A stretch of 64,000 nucleotides of DNA. Source: Bacillus sp. S3 (GTDB taxonomy: Bacteria; Bacillota; Bacilli; Bacillales; Cytobacillaceae). Position numbers and translations under genes: made by a program. Location: positions 2,911,501 through 2,975,500 of the forward strand of contig NZ_CP039727.1 of NCBI RefSeq assembly GCF_005154805.1. Direction: 5' to 3'. The notes under the pieces are model-generated. The model had not been told where the DNA came from. It did no database searches and saw only the letters and a program-made list of their open reading frames with translations. Below are positions 16,738-25,551 of the stretch, piece after piece. Position 1 is the stretch's first letter. Every line of letters begins with the position of its first letter.

Positions 16738-16774
16738 AGAAAACTGCCAGGAAGATTTCCTCCTGACAGTTTCT
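16738..16774 (-). terminator. Terminator after the M24 peptidase gene
   Basis: A long hairpin, arms AAACTGCCAGGAAG and TCCTCCTGACAGTTT with one or two mismatches, followed on the minus strand by TTCTTTTTGTTT. It separates the M24 peptidase from the microcompartment cluster downstream on the same strand. Confidence 0.8.
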
Positions 16775-16794
16775 ATCTTTACACTTTGAATATG

Positions 16795-18051
16795 CTATTT
16801 TCTTCCATTATCATTCATGAATGCTTCAATTTCTTCAACAGAACGAATAATATCCTTTGAAAGTATTTCATGACCTTCTTTTGTTACTAAAACATCATCT
16901 TCAATCCGGATTCCGATTCCTTCTTCTTCGATATATAGGCCAGGCTCAACCGTTAGCACCATACCAGGCTGTAGGATTAAGTCCTTATAATTGCCCACGT
17001 CGTGCGTATCAAGGCCGAGGAAATGACTGACACTGTGATAATAATAATTAGAAATTTCACTTTCTTCCTTGATCAATCCAACCCTGATACACTCTTCGGC
17101 CAGGATTTTCTTTGTTTGCTCATTCAATTTTGCAAATGGGAGACCCGGTTTGATAAGGGCTGTCGTTTCTTTTAATGCTTTTAACACAATATTGTAAAAC
17201 GCTTTTTGTTTATCAGTAAATCTACCACTTACAGGAAAGGTGTAGCTTATATCTGCATTATAATAGTTATATTGTGCACCTAAATCAAGCAGGACAAGGC
17301 TACCCTCTTCAATGTCTGCATTATTTTTCTCATAATGAAGGATTGTAGCATTTTTGCCACTTGCAACAATTGTTGGAAACGCATAATCTTTTACACCTTC
17401 TGATTTAAGGCTGAAATCAAAATAGGCTTCAAGCTGATATTCTTTCGCTGCTGTTTTCGCATGACTCAAGATATTTTTAATGCCTTTATATGTAATGTCA
17501 ATAGCCTTTTTCATCTCTTCGACTTCTTCTGGAGCTTTATAAACTCGCAGCTCACAAATATCTGGATATACATTCTTTATTTTTAAGAATGGATAATTTG
17601 CCTGTATCCTGCTGGCGAATTGTTGGCCTTTCGTCGTGTTTTGGTCTAACTCTCTTCGCTCAAGATCCAAATAGATTGTAGACAGCGTGGTTGTAAGTAG
17701 AATTCGAGACAAAATAGATTCAAATTGATCGATTAATTGAATATTTCCTATTCCTGAGACCTCGGCTGCTTCCTTTTCTGAAATTGTTTTTCCGACCCAT
17801 TTTTCCATTACCGGGTCTGACTTTTCGATAAAAAGATATTCTTCCACTTTATTATTGGTTTTTAAGGCTAATAGAATTATATTTGGTTCATCCATACCAG
17901 TTAAGTAATAAAAGTTACGGTTTGGGACAAACATGTAGGCCTCATCCGCAGATTTTTGCGGTGCTTTTCCGGCAAACATTACCAGCAGTGACCGGTCATC
18001 GAGTTTCTCATATAAACGATTGCGATTATTCGTATAAAACTCCTTATTCAT
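16795..18051 (-). CDS. Xaa-Pro aminopeptidase (aminopeptidase P, peptidase M24B)
   Basis: A 418-residue dimetal peptidase that removes N-terminal residues before proline. The N-terminal AMP_N domain includes ADEAYMFVPNRNFYYLTG. The catalytic pita-bread domain supplies the five metal ligands: Asp in LVLLDLGAQ, Asp in YNADISYTFP, His in HSVSHFLGLDTHD, and Glu in TVEPGLYIE and RIEDDVLV. The length and both domains are normal. It is monocistronic, with terminators on both sides. The start is ATG at 18051; the upstream region has a weak GAGG-type site. Confidence 0.92.
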   Translation of the reverse strand: MNKEFYTNNRNRLYEKLDDRSLLVMFAGKAPQKSADEAYMFVPNRNFYYLTGMDEPNIILLALKTNNKVEEYLFIEKSDPVMEKWVGKTISEKEAAEVSGIGNIQLIDQFESILSRILLTTTLSTIYLDLERRELDQNTTKGQQFASRIQANYPFLKIKNVYPDICELRVYKAPEEVEEMKKAIDITYKGIKNILSHAKTAAKEYQLEAYFDFSLKSEGVKDYAFPTIVASGKNATILHYEKNNADIEEGSLVLLDLGAQYNYYNADISYTFPVSGRFTDKQKAFYNIVLKALKETTALIKPGLPFAKLNEQTKKILAEECIRVGLIKEESEISNYYYHSVSHFLGLDTHDVGNYKDLILQPGMVLTVEPGLYIEEEGIGIRIEDDVLVTKEGHEILSKDIIRSVEEIEAFMNDNGRK

Positions 18052-18120
18052 TTTCTTACCTCATTTCGTTTTATTTTTGTTCCTCAATTAACTATAACCC
18101 TAATTTACTCTATTTTTCCA

Positions 18121-18152
18121 TAAAAAAAAGCCGGCTATCATGACCGACTTTT
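18121..18152 (-). terminator. Terminator after the DUF1648 membrane protein gene
   Basis: On the minus strand AAGTCGG pairs with CCGGCTT around the loop TCATGATAG, followed by a run of eight Ts. It lies 25 bases after the stop codon of the upstream gene. Confidence 0.8.
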
Positions 18153-18176
18153 TCCTGTTTCCATAGGTGAAGTAAT

Positions 18177-19268
18177 TTACCAATTTGTGATAAGTATGAT
18201 TAAAATGAGAGGCACGATCACAATTAGATACCCGATGGGATTGCCAAAATTCAACGTCCAGCCAACGCCAAACCGTTTCTCCACAAAGATGGACGGATCG
18301 TTCCGATTGAAATAAAACAGACCGCCCTTCCAATATGAATCCTCATCATAATCGGTGATTTTTCCAGCAGCAGTTTCTTTTAAATTTTTATCAGAACGTC
18401 CTACTTTCACAGCGAAAACAATGTTTCCGACTAATATCAACAGTAAGAATAATATTGGTATGGCAATCAGCGCATTATTGGAAAATAAGCCTGGATGGAT
18501 AGTCGATAGTTGTAGGGAACTAAACAACAAGGTGATTAACAGGCTCGCCAGAAACATATACCAGCTTGAATATTTTCGTAACGATAATTGTCGAACTTTT
18601 GAAGCTTGAATGCTTGTTGCGCTTAATTTAATACCAGAATTTTTGGTCGTAAAATTGATTCCAAGAAACATGAACTGCATAAGCATTAAAGTCAATGGCT
18701 GCGAAATAACCGAAAATGGAGTTTTATCTGTAAAGGCATCTGCTTTCCCATTAGGCCCCCAATGTGTGGGGATTTGTTCAGGCAAGATATCATATTTGAG
18801 AAAAGTATAACTAATTAACCCGATGGTGATGATGATCGGCAATATATAAATATACCATGGAAGCATCTCATCTTGGGATCGGATCGATAAATCCGTTACT
18901 TGTACTTGTTGTAAATCCTCTGTAAACTTCCGTGCTGTCTTTAACTGAACAGTCTTTCCGTGAAAGTAAAAATAGAGGGACATGCTGATTAAAATAATGA
19001 CAAATTGTATAGCACTTCCAGCTAACACAATTTGTTCTTCTGCTGGTCCTGTTGTTAAAGCCCAAATTGTATAAAATCCGAGGGTGATAATTGACATGAA
19101 GAAAACAATAAGGCTATACCTTTTTTTATAGGCCGCGATTTTTTCATCTTTAATATATGACTCAGGAATCGTTACCCCAAATACGATTGTTCGTTTCACT
19201 AAAAACGGAATGGCTGTTTGTATAGCGGATAGTGAAATAGAAATGATCAGAAAAATGATGAATGACAT
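18177..19268 (-). CDS. DUF1648/DUF5808 multi-pass membrane protein
   Basis: A 363-residue membrane protein with about eight hydrophobic segments. A DUF1648-like stretch (PEQIPTHWGPNGKADAFTDK, near residue 150) is also found in SdpI-type immunity/regulatory proteins. The C-terminus matches DUF5808: YWKGGLFYFNRNDPSIFVEK followed by GWTLNFGNP. Function is unknown. It is 47 bases downstream of a short GntR (YtrA-type) regulator, a common pairing in Bacillus. The start at 19268 follows GGAGGGGCGGTCA; upstream in-frame codons lack a site. Confidence 0.85.
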   Translation of the reverse strand: MSFIIFLIISISLSAIQTAIPFLVKRTIVFGVTIPESYIKDEKIAAYKKRYSLIVFFMSIITLGFYTIWALTTGPAEEQIVLAGSAIQFVIILISMSLYFYFHGKTVQLKTARKFTEDLQQVQVTDLSIRSQDEMLPWYIYILPIIITIGLISYTFLKYDILPEQIPTHWGPNGKADAFTDKTPFSVISQPLTLMLMQFMFLGINFTTKNSGIKLSATSIQASKVRQLSLRKYSSWYMFLASLLITLLFSSLQLSTIHPGLFSNNALIAIPILFLLLILVGNIVFAVKVGRSDKNLKETAAGKITDYDEDSYWKGGLFYFNRNDPSIFVEKRFGVGWTLNFGNPIGYLIVIVPLILIILITNW

Positions 19269-19314
19269 TGACCGCCCCTCCTTGTTCGTGCGTTTACATT
19301 TAAACAAATTTAAG

Positions 19315-19704
19315 TTAATCGGATCCTTTTATGTCCTGAATAATCGATGTTACGAGCTTCTGAATCTGCTCTTTGGTCATGCCTAAAACAAGTGCTTCGG
19401 CAATTAAGGGCCTGAAATCTGTGGAAATCCTTTGATAAGAAATGGAACTGTGATTCAATAATTTTTCAGGTGTAGAAATAACAGCTCCCGACTTTGGCAT
19501 AATCCGAATAATTCCCTTTTTTTCTAATTCATGATAGCTCTTATTTACTGTATGCATATTCACACCTAGGTCGGCCGCAAAAGCCCTCACGGATGGAAGA
19601 GTATCTCCGGATTGGCTATCGCCTCTCGCTATCCCTTCAATAATTTGGTTGGTTAGTTGTGTGTAAATTGGGATATCAGAGTTAGCTTCAATTCGGATAA
19701 TCAC
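19315..19704 (-). CDS. Short GntR regulator, YtrA subfamily
   Basis: A 129-residue regulator with an N-terminal GntR winged helix: IPIYTQLTNQIIEGIARGD, LPSVRAFAADLGVNMHTVNKSYHELEKKGII. The short C-terminal dimerisation tail has no ligand-binding domain, as in YtrA/YhcF types. These usually repress the operon they belong to, which often includes membrane or ABC transport proteins. It precedes the DUF1648 gene and has a palindromic operator 40-60 bases upstream of its start. Confidence 0.9.
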   Translation of the reverse strand: MIIRIEANSDIPIYTQLTNQIIEGIARGDSQSGDTLPSVRAFAADLGVNMHTVNKSYHELEKKGIIRIMPKSGAVISTPEKLLNHSSISYQRISTDFRPLIAEALVLGMTKEQIQKLVTSIIQDIKGSD

Positions 19705-19746
19705 TTTTTAGACCTCCAATCTGTTCTATATTTATTATAACAAAAT

Positions 19747-19767
19747 TGTTCTATACAATCTAGAACA
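19747..19767 (-). promoter_or_regulatory. Probable operator of the YtrA-type regulator
   Basis: A perfect inverted repeat TGTTCTA-7-TAGAACA upstream of the GntR gene, with a further half-like CTGTTCTATA nearer the start codon (around 19720). Symmetry, position and spacing fit an autoregulatory operator for a dimeric GntR protein. Confidence 0.65.
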
Positions 19768-19794
19768 GATTTGATTTTATTATGTGTTAAGGAT

Positions 19795-19830
19795 AGAAAA
19801 AAGCTGTCGAGTAATTTCTCGACAGCTTCT
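19795..19830 (-). terminator. Terminator after the BC1872-like gene
   Basis: A perfect 11-bp stem AAGCTGTCGAG/CTCGACAGCTT (19801-19811, 19818-19828), followed on the minus strand by TTTTTTC. Confidence 0.85.
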
Positions 19831-19860
19831 AGTTCCGTGAATATAGTTTTAAAGGGGTTA

Positions 19861-20184
19861 TTAGCATAATTTCTGCCATATTCTTGCGTTATCGGGAATG
19901 GAACCGAGTTCGACGATTGTGTAAGCGGCATTCGTAATTGCTTGTGCCAGTGTCTCCCCCGTTGCACAAATCTCATTAAAGCAAACTTTGGTAAGGTCTT
20001 TTATACTGTAAGTAAACCCCAACTCTTCTAATCGCTCCACAATTTTCATTGCATGGTCAATGTTTTGCTCTGGCTGGAAATCAGACTCATGAATAAACAT
20101 CCCCTTTTCAAAGTCATACCATCGGTCCCATCTATTTAACTTCCATCCTAGTATTCTCCGGGCAATTGAGTCGGTCTTCATCAT
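19861..20184 (-). CDS. BC1872-like (phage ABA-sandwich type) protein
   Basis: A 107-residue protein resembling the BC1872 family, common in Bacillus prophages and also found alone on chromosomes. Typical features are the ARRILGWKLNRWDRWYDFE opening, the middle NIDHAMKIVERLEELGFTYSIK and the C-terminal NEICATGETLAQAITNAAY. No biochemical role is known. No other phage gene is nearby, so it is a solitary gene with its own terminator. The alternative overlapping frame at 19701-19976 is rejected. Confidence 0.75.
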   Translation of the reverse strand: MMKTDSIARRILGWKLNRWDRWYDFEKGMFIHESDFQPEQNIDHAMKIVERLEELGFTYSIKDLTKVCFNEICATGETLAQAITNAAYTIVELGSIPDNARIWQKLC

Positions 20185-20307
20185 TTTCTTTTCCCCTTTT
20201 CGTTAATTTTATTGTTCCTTATATGTTATATAACAGTTTGATTAATTAATTGTAATTATATAACACATTACATTCGATTTCCAGTATTTATTAGAAAATT
20301 TTAAAAA

Positions 20308-20356
20308 TAAAAAAGCCAGGTACTCTCCCATTTTCTGGAGAGTGCCTGGCTTTTTA
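20308..20356 (-). terminator. Terminator after the MFS transporter gene (GTGCC-type hairpin)
   Basis: Long arms AAAAGCCAGGTACTCTCC and GGAGAGTGCCTGGCTTTTT pair over about 17 bp, with T-runs on both outer sides, so it could work in both directions. Its GTGCCTGGC core resembles the inverted repeat at 2472-2519. Confidence 0.85.
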
Positions 20357-20368
20357 TTGTTATGTTCA

Positions 20369-21592
20369 TCATATAGCTTCAGTAAGCACAGGAATACTTT
20401 CTTGCCTCTGGTCGACCTTGCTTTTCCGCAAACTAATCATAGCGATAAAGGATACGCAATAAAGGATGGCAAGATAGCCCATTGCAAGGGTGACTGTAGC
20501 GTGCTCTAAAATGAATCCTACTAAAATAGGAGATAATCCACCTAATGCTCGTCCGAAGTTAAAAATCGTATTAGTGGCAGTGCTTCTTATTTCAACAGGG
20601 TAATATTTACTGATTAATGCCCCATACCCCGCAAACATTCCGTTTGAGAAAAATCCGACAATGGCACCGCCAATTAAAACCCCTGTACTTCCGGTTGCAA
20701 AGGAATATAAGAATACTGCAATCGCTGATGCGAAAAGGAATATTCCATACGCCTTCTTCATTCCAAGACGATCCATTACTTGCCCAAAAGTCAGCATACC
20801 GGCAATCATTCCCACAGCGGTACTAATTGTCCAAAGCGCAGAACTTGAAACTGACAATCCTTGTGTTTTTTGTAGCATGGACGGAAGCCAAATCATCAAG
20901 CCGTTATAACCGGCAATTTGGACCGTGGCCATAATTGCTAAAGCCACTGTTGTTAAGGCGATTCGTTTTGTTGCAAACAATTGCTTCAAGTTTCCTTGTT
21001 TTGGTACAAGTTTTTTTACTTTTTTCGAGGCGAGCCATTCTGGTGACTCATCTAAATTTTTACGAACGATAAAGGCAAAGATAACTGGGATGACCCCGAC
21101 GAAAAATAATCCTCTCCATCCCCACGTTGGAAGAATGATTGCACTAAGGAGGGCTGCCAAGATGACACCGAATTGAGCGCCGACACTTACATATGAAGAT
21201 GCACGTCCTTGTTTGCTCTTTGGCCACGCTTCTGCGACAAGCGCCATTCCAATTCCATATTCGCCTCCAGCACCTAAACCAGCAATAAATCTAAATAAGT
21301 AAACTTGTTCAATATTTGTCGCCAATCCGGTTAGTGCTGTCCCGATGGCAAACAAAACAATCGTGTAAGTAAAAACCTTCACTCTGCCAAACTTATCTGC
21401 TAGAATACCGAAAATCATTCCCCCAACTAGCATACCTATATTGGTAATGGAAGAAATAAGTCCACCCGTTGCTAAGTCAATATGAAATTCCGCAATAATC
21501 ATGGACATGGCGAAGGAAATGAACATAATGTCCATACCCTCTAAAGTTAATCCTGCAACTGATGCTACAACCGTTTTCTTCTGATAATTCAA
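20369..21592 (-). CDS. MFS transporter under PyrR-type control, possible pyrimidine/orotate carrier
   Basis: A 407-residue 12-helix major facilitator resembling the AAHS/metabolite:H+ symporters. It has the A-like motif GGMIFGILADKFGRVKVF between helices 2 and 3 and RFIAGLGAGGEYGIGMALVAE, typical of that branch. The start codon follows TGGAAGGAGACG. Its leader contains two PyrR-binding-loop sequences and an attenuator, so expression should fall when UMP is high. That points to uptake of a pyrimidine or precursor such as orotate, although relatives mostly carry aromatic or carboxylic acids. Substrate is inference. The gene is monocistronic, with a strong terminator behind it. Confidence 0.85.
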   Translation of the reverse strand: MNYQKKTVVASVAGLTLEGMDIMFISFAMSMIIAEFHIDLATGGLISSITNIGMLVGGMIFGILADKFGRVKVFTYTIVLFAIGTALTGLATNIEQVYLFRFIAGLGAGGEYGIGMALVAEAWPKSKQGRASSYVSVGAQFGVILAALLSAIILPTWGWRGLFFVGVIPVIFAFIVRKNLDESPEWLASKKVKKLVPKQGNLKQLFATKRIALTTVALAIMATVQIAGYNGLMIWLPSMLQKTQGLSVSSSALWTISTAVGMIAGMLTFGQVMDRLGMKKAYGIFLFASAIAVFLYSFATGSTGVLIGGAIVGFFSNGMFAGYGALISKYYPVEIRSTATNTIFNFGRALGGLSPILVGFILEHATVTLAMGYLAILYCVSFIAMISLRKSKVDQRQESIPVLTEAI

Positions 21593-21602
21593 TGTTGTCG
21601 TC

Positions 21603-21635
21603 TCCTTCCAAGCCTCTCTGGACTATGATTAAAAG
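21603..21635 (-). promoter_or_regulatory. Second PyrR-type binding loop overlapping the ribosome binding site
   Basis: The minus strand reads AGTCCAGAGAGGCT, the conserved core of the pyr mRNA binding loop. The flanks CTTTTAATCAT and TGGAAGG can close the lower stem. The 3' flank is the Shine-Dalgarno of the MFS gene, so protein binding here could also block translation. Confidence 0.75.
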
Positions 21636-21649
21636 ATACTTAGGCAAAA

Positions 21650-21684
21650 TAAAATACCCTTCCATCCAAAGGACAAAAGGGTAT
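21650..21684 (-). terminator. Attenuator terminator in the MFS gene leader
   Basis: An 8-bp stem ATACCCTT/AAGGGTAT (21654-21661, 21677-21684) with extra pairing in GTCCTTTGGAT, followed on the minus strand by TTTTATTTTG. Its 5' arm CCCTTTTG can alternatively pair with CAAAAAGGG just downstream of the first PyrR loop, giving an antiterminator. Confidence 0.8.
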
Positions 21685-21720
21685 CATATATAAAGGAAAT
21701 ATATACGATGTTTACATTTT

Positions 21721-21753
21721 GCCCTTTTTGGCCTCTCTGGACCAGATTAAAGG
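21721..21753 (-). promoter_or_regulatory. First PyrR-type binding loop (anti-antiterminator)
   Basis: The minus strand reads CCTTTAATCTGGTCCAGAGAGG and then CCAAAAAGG. CCTTT pairs with AAAGG to close the stem, and TCCAGAGAGGC is the PyrR recognition core. Binding would sequester the AAAAAGGG needed for the antiterminator and allow the downstream terminator to form, the classical pyr attenuation arrangement. Confidence 0.82.
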
Positions 21754-21770
21754 AAAATTATTTTCAACTA

Positions 21771-21799
21771 ATACTACCACGATAGAATAAATGTGACAA
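21771..21799 (-). promoter_or_regulatory. Probable sigma-A promoter of the MFS gene
   Basis: On the minus strand TTGTCA (21794-21799) and TAGTAT (21771-21776) are separated by 17 bases. Transcription would start about ten bases before the first PyrR loop. Confidence 0.65.
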
Positions 21800-21891
21800 T
21801 AAAAAAATTTAAAACTGTCCAATCGCTAGTCACTAGCACATAAAATCCGCATTGAATTAATACATTTTAGAAACAGAAAGGAGTGTATCCC

Positions 21892-22956
21892 TTGTATTAT
21901 CACGGCCGGGTTTTTAAAGCAAAGCCTCACCTAATCACACGCAGTTTAACCCCGGAAAATCAGGAAACCCCCATTCATTTTCTGGAGGATCATGAAACAC
22001 CAATTCCTTTATCTTTTCGAAGAAATCATTTTCCATATCCCGAACCTCCTATTCAGCCTTTCTATCTCACTATCACAGGTGCTGTGAAAAAACCGCTTGC
22101 TTTTCAATACAATCAAATAACTTCTATGCCTACAAAAACCATTATGGTCTTATTAGAATGTTCTGGAAACAAGAGGGCTCATTTTTCACCAAAAGTATTC
22201 GGTGAGCAATGGACAGGAGGGGCAATGAGTCAGGGGAGATGGACGGGTGTCCCCCTCTCCTTTCTCCTATCAATTACAGGATTAAATGCCGGAGCACGGG
22301 AAATTGTTTTTCAAGGGGAAGATTCCGGAATTAAGATAAAACAGCAGCAATATTTTGAAAGAAGTCTTCCGTTAGCAAAAGCAATCGATCCAAATGTAAT
22401 TATAGCTTGGGAGCATAATCAAAAACCCCTTAGTCTTAAGCACGGTTTTCCATATCGTTTAATTGTTCCAGGCTGGTATGGCATGGCGTCAGTAAAATGG
22501 TTAAAAACCATTCGAGTCATTCACCATCATTTTTCTGGACCTTTCCAAACAGATGACTATGTCTATTATCCTTACAATGACCATAACAAAGATTCTTTCC
22601 CCGTGACGACTAACCAGATTAATTCTGTTGTTCAACAACCTCTTGACCGGCAAATACTTATACCTGGGGAGCATAAAATATCGGGTTTAGCTTGGACGGG
22701 AGAAGGTGTTATTACTGCTGTTGAAATCAGTGTAGACAATGGGGATACTTGGAAATCTGCAGTCATTCAAGACAAACCTCAGAAATACCAATGGGTGAAG
22801 TGGTCCCATTCGCATATTTTCGAAAAAAAACAAGTGTACACTATTAAAGTTCGTGCATTCGATTCAAATGGCCTCTCCCAACCCGATCAAGCATTCTGGA
22901 ATCGTAAGGGATATGGGTTTAATGAAATTTCACAAATTAAAATACTAATAGAATGA
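21892..22956 (+). CDS. Sulfite-oxidase-family molybdenum cofactor enzyme
   Basis: A 354-residue protein with the oxidoreductase molybdopterin-binding domain (about residues 50-210) and the C-terminal Mo-co dimerisation domain (from about 235, with the segment VEISVDNGDTWKSAVI). The molybdenum-ligand Cys is in LLECSGNKR, and GFPYRLIVPGWYGMASVKWL is the family signature. It has no signal peptide or heme domain, so it is a cytosolic sulfite dehydrogenase-like enzyme or a relative with another substrate. Sulfite from taurine breakdown is a possible link. TTG at 21892 is preferred, eight bases after AAAGGAG; GTG at 21883 overlaps the site. Confidence 0.86.
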   Translation: MYYHGRVFKAKPHLITRSLTPENQETPIHFLEDHETPIPLSFRRNHFPYPEPPIQPFYLTITGAVKKPLAFQYNQITSMPTKTIMVLLECSGNKRAHFSPKVFGEQWTGGAMSQGRWTGVPLSFLLSITGLNAGAREIVFQGEDSGIKIKQQQYFERSLPLAKAIDPNVIIAWEHNQKPLSLKHGFPYRLIVPGWYGMASVKWLKTIRVIHHHFSGPFQTDDYVYYPYNDHNKDSFPVTTNQINSVVQQPLDRQILIPGEHKISGLAWTGEGVITAVEISVDNGDTWKSAVIQDKPQKYQWVKWSHSHIFEKKQVYTIKVRAFDSNGLSQPDQAFWNRKGYGFNEISQIKILIE

Positions 22957-23045
22957 ATTCTTCCCCCAACAACATTTTCATTATAAAATAAGACTAGATT
23001 GTTTTTTTAAAATATAATTGCCTACTTTAAAGGAGTTTCAATTTA

Positions 23046-24401
23046 ATGGAGAAAATTGCAAGCAAAGATCTACAATCTTGGAAAGAGCAGGTTCCATTAC
23101 TAAGCAGACTTATTTCGTTAGAGGAAGTATTTTGGACCAATCCTAATATGGAAAAATTTACAACAGGAATCAAAAAAGCTCCACTTACACAAGAAGATGT
23201 ACGGGATGCAGAGGAACGGTTAAACAGGTTTGCTCCTTATATCGCGAAGGTTTTCCCAGAAACAAAAAAGATGAATGGGATCATAGAATCTCCTTTAGTC
23301 AGAATCCCTGCAATGAAACAATCCTTGGAACTTAATTATCAACAACCTGTCTTGGGAGATCTACTATTGAAATGCGATAGTCACCTTCCTATATCGGGGT
23401 CGATAAAAGCTAGAGGCGGAATTTACGAAGTTCTCAAACATGCAGAAAACCTAGCTATACAACATGACTTGTTAACGGTCGATGATGACTATTCGATTTT
23501 AGATAGTGATCGTTTTCGAACATTCTTCTCGCACTACTCTATCGCAGTTGGCTCTACTGGAAATTTAGGACTGAGTATTGGCATTATGAGTGCAAAGCTA
23601 GGTTTTAATGTGACTGTTCATATGTCAGCTGATGCAAAGCAATGGAAAAAAGACTTGCTTCGCAGTAAAAATGTTCAGGTTATGGAATATGAAGCGGACT
23701 ATAGTAAAGCAGTTGAGGAAGGTCGAACTCAAGCAGAGGCAGATCCCTCCTGTTATTTTGTGGACGATGAAAATTCTCACGACCTTTTTTTAGGGTATGC
23801 GGTGGCAGCCTCTCGATTGAAAAAACAATTAGAAGAGTTTGAGATCACAGTAGATGAAAATCATCCATTGTTTGTTTATCTGCCTTGTGGAGTAGGCGGT
23901 GGTCCTGGAGGAATTGCCTTTGGTTTGAAGTTATTATTTCAAGATCATGTACACTGTTTCTTTGCGGAACCCACCCACTCTCCCTGTATGTTACTTGGAT
24001 TAATGACAGGACTTCATGATCAAATATCTGTACAAGAAGTTGGGATTGATAATATAACTGATGCTGATGGGCTTGCTGTCGGAAGACCATCAGGATTTGT
24101 AGGTAAAACAATCGAACCATTTTTGAGTGGAAATTATACGATTAGTGATGAACAGATGTATAAACTGCTAAAAGACCTAGTTGAGACGGAGAAACTTTAT
24201 TTAGAACCTTCAGCATTAGCGGGCATGATCGGACCCATTAAATTGGCTAATGAGGGAACCGAATATTTACAACAGCATCAATTAATGGAAAAGATGAGTA
24301 AGAGTACACACATTATTTGGGGCACTGGCGGAAATATGGTTCCTAAAGAAATAATGGCGGAATATTATCAAAAAGGCTTGAATATTGAGTTGGAGAAATA
24401 G
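23046..24401 (+). CDS. dsdA: D-serine dehydratase (D-serine ammonia-lyase)
   Basis: A 451-residue fold-type II PLP enzyme that turns D-serine into pyruvate and ammonia. The PLP Lys lies in [12 protein letters not shown] (about residue 121), and the phosphate-binding glycine loop is [15 protein letters not shown]-terminal [10 protein letters not shown] and the VGRPSGFVG segment are specific to DsdA rather than to threonine dehydratase. The length is normal. It is co-directional with the molybdoenzyme gene upstream but separated by 89 bases with its own AAAGGAG site. It could detoxify or use D-serine. Confidence 0.94.
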   Translation: MEKIASKDLQSWKEQVPLLSRLISLEEVFWTNPNMEKFTTGIKKAPLTQEDVRDAEERLNRFAPYIAKVFPETKKMNGIIESPLVRIPAMKQSLELNYQQPVLGDLLLKCDSHLPISGSIKARGGIYEVLKHAENLAIQHDLLTVDDDYSILDSDRFRTFFSHYSIAVGSTGNLGLSIGIMSAKLGFNVTVHMSADAKQWKKDLLRSKNVQVMEYEADYSKAVEEGRTQAEADPSCYFVDDENSHDLFLGYAVAASRLKKQLEEFEITVDENHPLFVYLPCGVGGGPGGIAFGLKLLFQDHVHCFFAEPTHSPCMLLGLMTGLHDQISVQEVGIDNITDADGLAVGRPSGFVGKTIEPFLSGNYTISDEQMYKLLKDLVETEKLYLEPSALAGMIGPIKLANEGTEYLQQHQLMEKMSKSTHIIWGTGGNMVPKEIMAEYYQKGLNIELEK

Positions 24402-24507
24402 AAGTAAAGTGCTATTTGAACCCCCTCCGCTTTTTGCTTATTAAGTTCTAATTAATTTGTGAAAAATGGGAAACATACAATCATCTAGTATAAGGGGGGT
24501 TTTAACA

Positions 24508-24711
24508 ATGCATAAAAAGGAAAAAGAAGCTGTAGAAGCAAATCAAAAAATGGATGATTACTTTAATGACTCAGATTATAGGAACATTATTGGGGATTCT
24601 GAGGCGGACACTGCAAATCTTAAAATTCAGGAACAGTTTTATGGTAATGACAATTTTGGAAATTCCCTTCCTTTTCACGTTGACATCAACAATCCACCAA
24701 TAAAAAAATAA
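24508..24711 (+). CDS. Small hydrophilic hypothetical protein
   Basis: A 67-residue, charged protein beginning MHKKEKEAVEANQKMDDYF, with no membrane segment. ATG at 24508 lies behind AAGGGGGG. I do not recognise the family. Its own terminator follows, so it is a separate small gene, of a kind common in spore-forming Bacillaceae. Confidence 0.7.
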   Translation: MHKKEKEAVEANQKMDDYFNDSDYRNIIGDSEADTANLKIQEQFYGNDNFGNSLPFHVDINNPPIKK

Positions 24712-24714
24712 GGA

Positions 24715-24760
24715 AAAAGCCTTTTTTATACACAATTGTATAGAAAAGGCTGTTAATTTT
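24715..24760 (+). terminator. Terminator after the small hydrophilic gene
   Basis: AGCCTTTT/AAAAGGCT arms with an inner TATACA/TGTATA stem, followed by TTAATTTT. Confidence 0.7.
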
Positions 24761-24840
24761 CTTTCAACTATATAAATTTAAAGTACCTAGTACATATTAA
24801 ATAAAAAAGATTACTGATTAAATAGTAAGGATGAATCGCA

Positions 24841-25551
24841 ATGGATGAGATACTTTTTGCAATAATTCGCACAGTCGTCTCCATCTTACTCTTGATGGTT
24901 TCCTCCCTTTGGTTTGGGAAACAGATTAACGCTCATATTAATCTGTATAATTTTGCTTTGTCAATCACCATTGGTTCATTTATAGCCAATATGGGTTTTG
25001 ATACTAATCTTAAATTTTTTCCTATGCTGCTGTCTTTTTTAACACTAATTTTCATCTATTTCGCCTTTTCCTTCATTTCTTCCAAAAATAGGATGATCCG
25101 TAAATGGTTATCTGGCCACCCAACAGTTATTATGGAAAAGGGAAAAATTCTTGATGGGAATATGAAAAAAATAAGGTATACGCTTGATGATTTAAATCAA
25201 CAGCTTAGGGAATTAGGAATATTCGATATCATCGAAGTGGAGTTTGCAATTTTGGAGGTAAGTGGGAAGCTATCTGTATTAAAAAAAACAAAATATCAAA
25301 ATATAACGAAGCAAGATATCAATCCAACCATTCGGAATAACGATATCTTGATTCCGAAAGAGCTCATTATGAATGGGACATTGATTACGAAGAATTTTAA
25401 TGATCATTATTCTAATTCATGGCTTATTGACCAATTAACATTAAGGAAAATTGGTTTAAAGGACGTCCAATATGCTGTCATTTCTTCCACTGGTCATTTG
25501 TTTATCGATCTTTATGATGATCACTTAGATTCGCCAATTGATATTGAATAA
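24841..25551 (+). CDS. DUF421 membrane protein (YetF family)
   Basis: A 236-residue protein with three N-terminal membrane helices (about residues 5-80) and a soluble C-terminal domain of the YetF/DUF421 type. Family features include the SLWFGKQINAHINLYNFALSI segment (shown in part) after helix 1, and the C-terminal ELGIFDIIEVEFAILEVSGKLSV. YetF-like proteins are found in Bacillus spore and vegetative membranes; their biochemical role is unclear. The ribosome binding site AAGGATG is moderate. It is a single gene. Confidence 0.85.
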   Translation: MDEILFAIIRTVVSILLLMVSSLWFGKQINAHINLYNFALSITIGSFIANMGFDTNLKFFPMLLSFLTLIFIYFAFSFISSKNRMIRKWLSGHPTVIMEKGKILDGNMKKIRYTLDDLNQQLRELGIFDIIEVEFAILEVSGKLSVLKKTKYQNITKQDINPTIRNNDILIPKELIMNGTLITKNFNDHYSNSWLIDQLTLRKIGLKDVQYAVISSTGHLFIDLYDDHLDSPIDIE

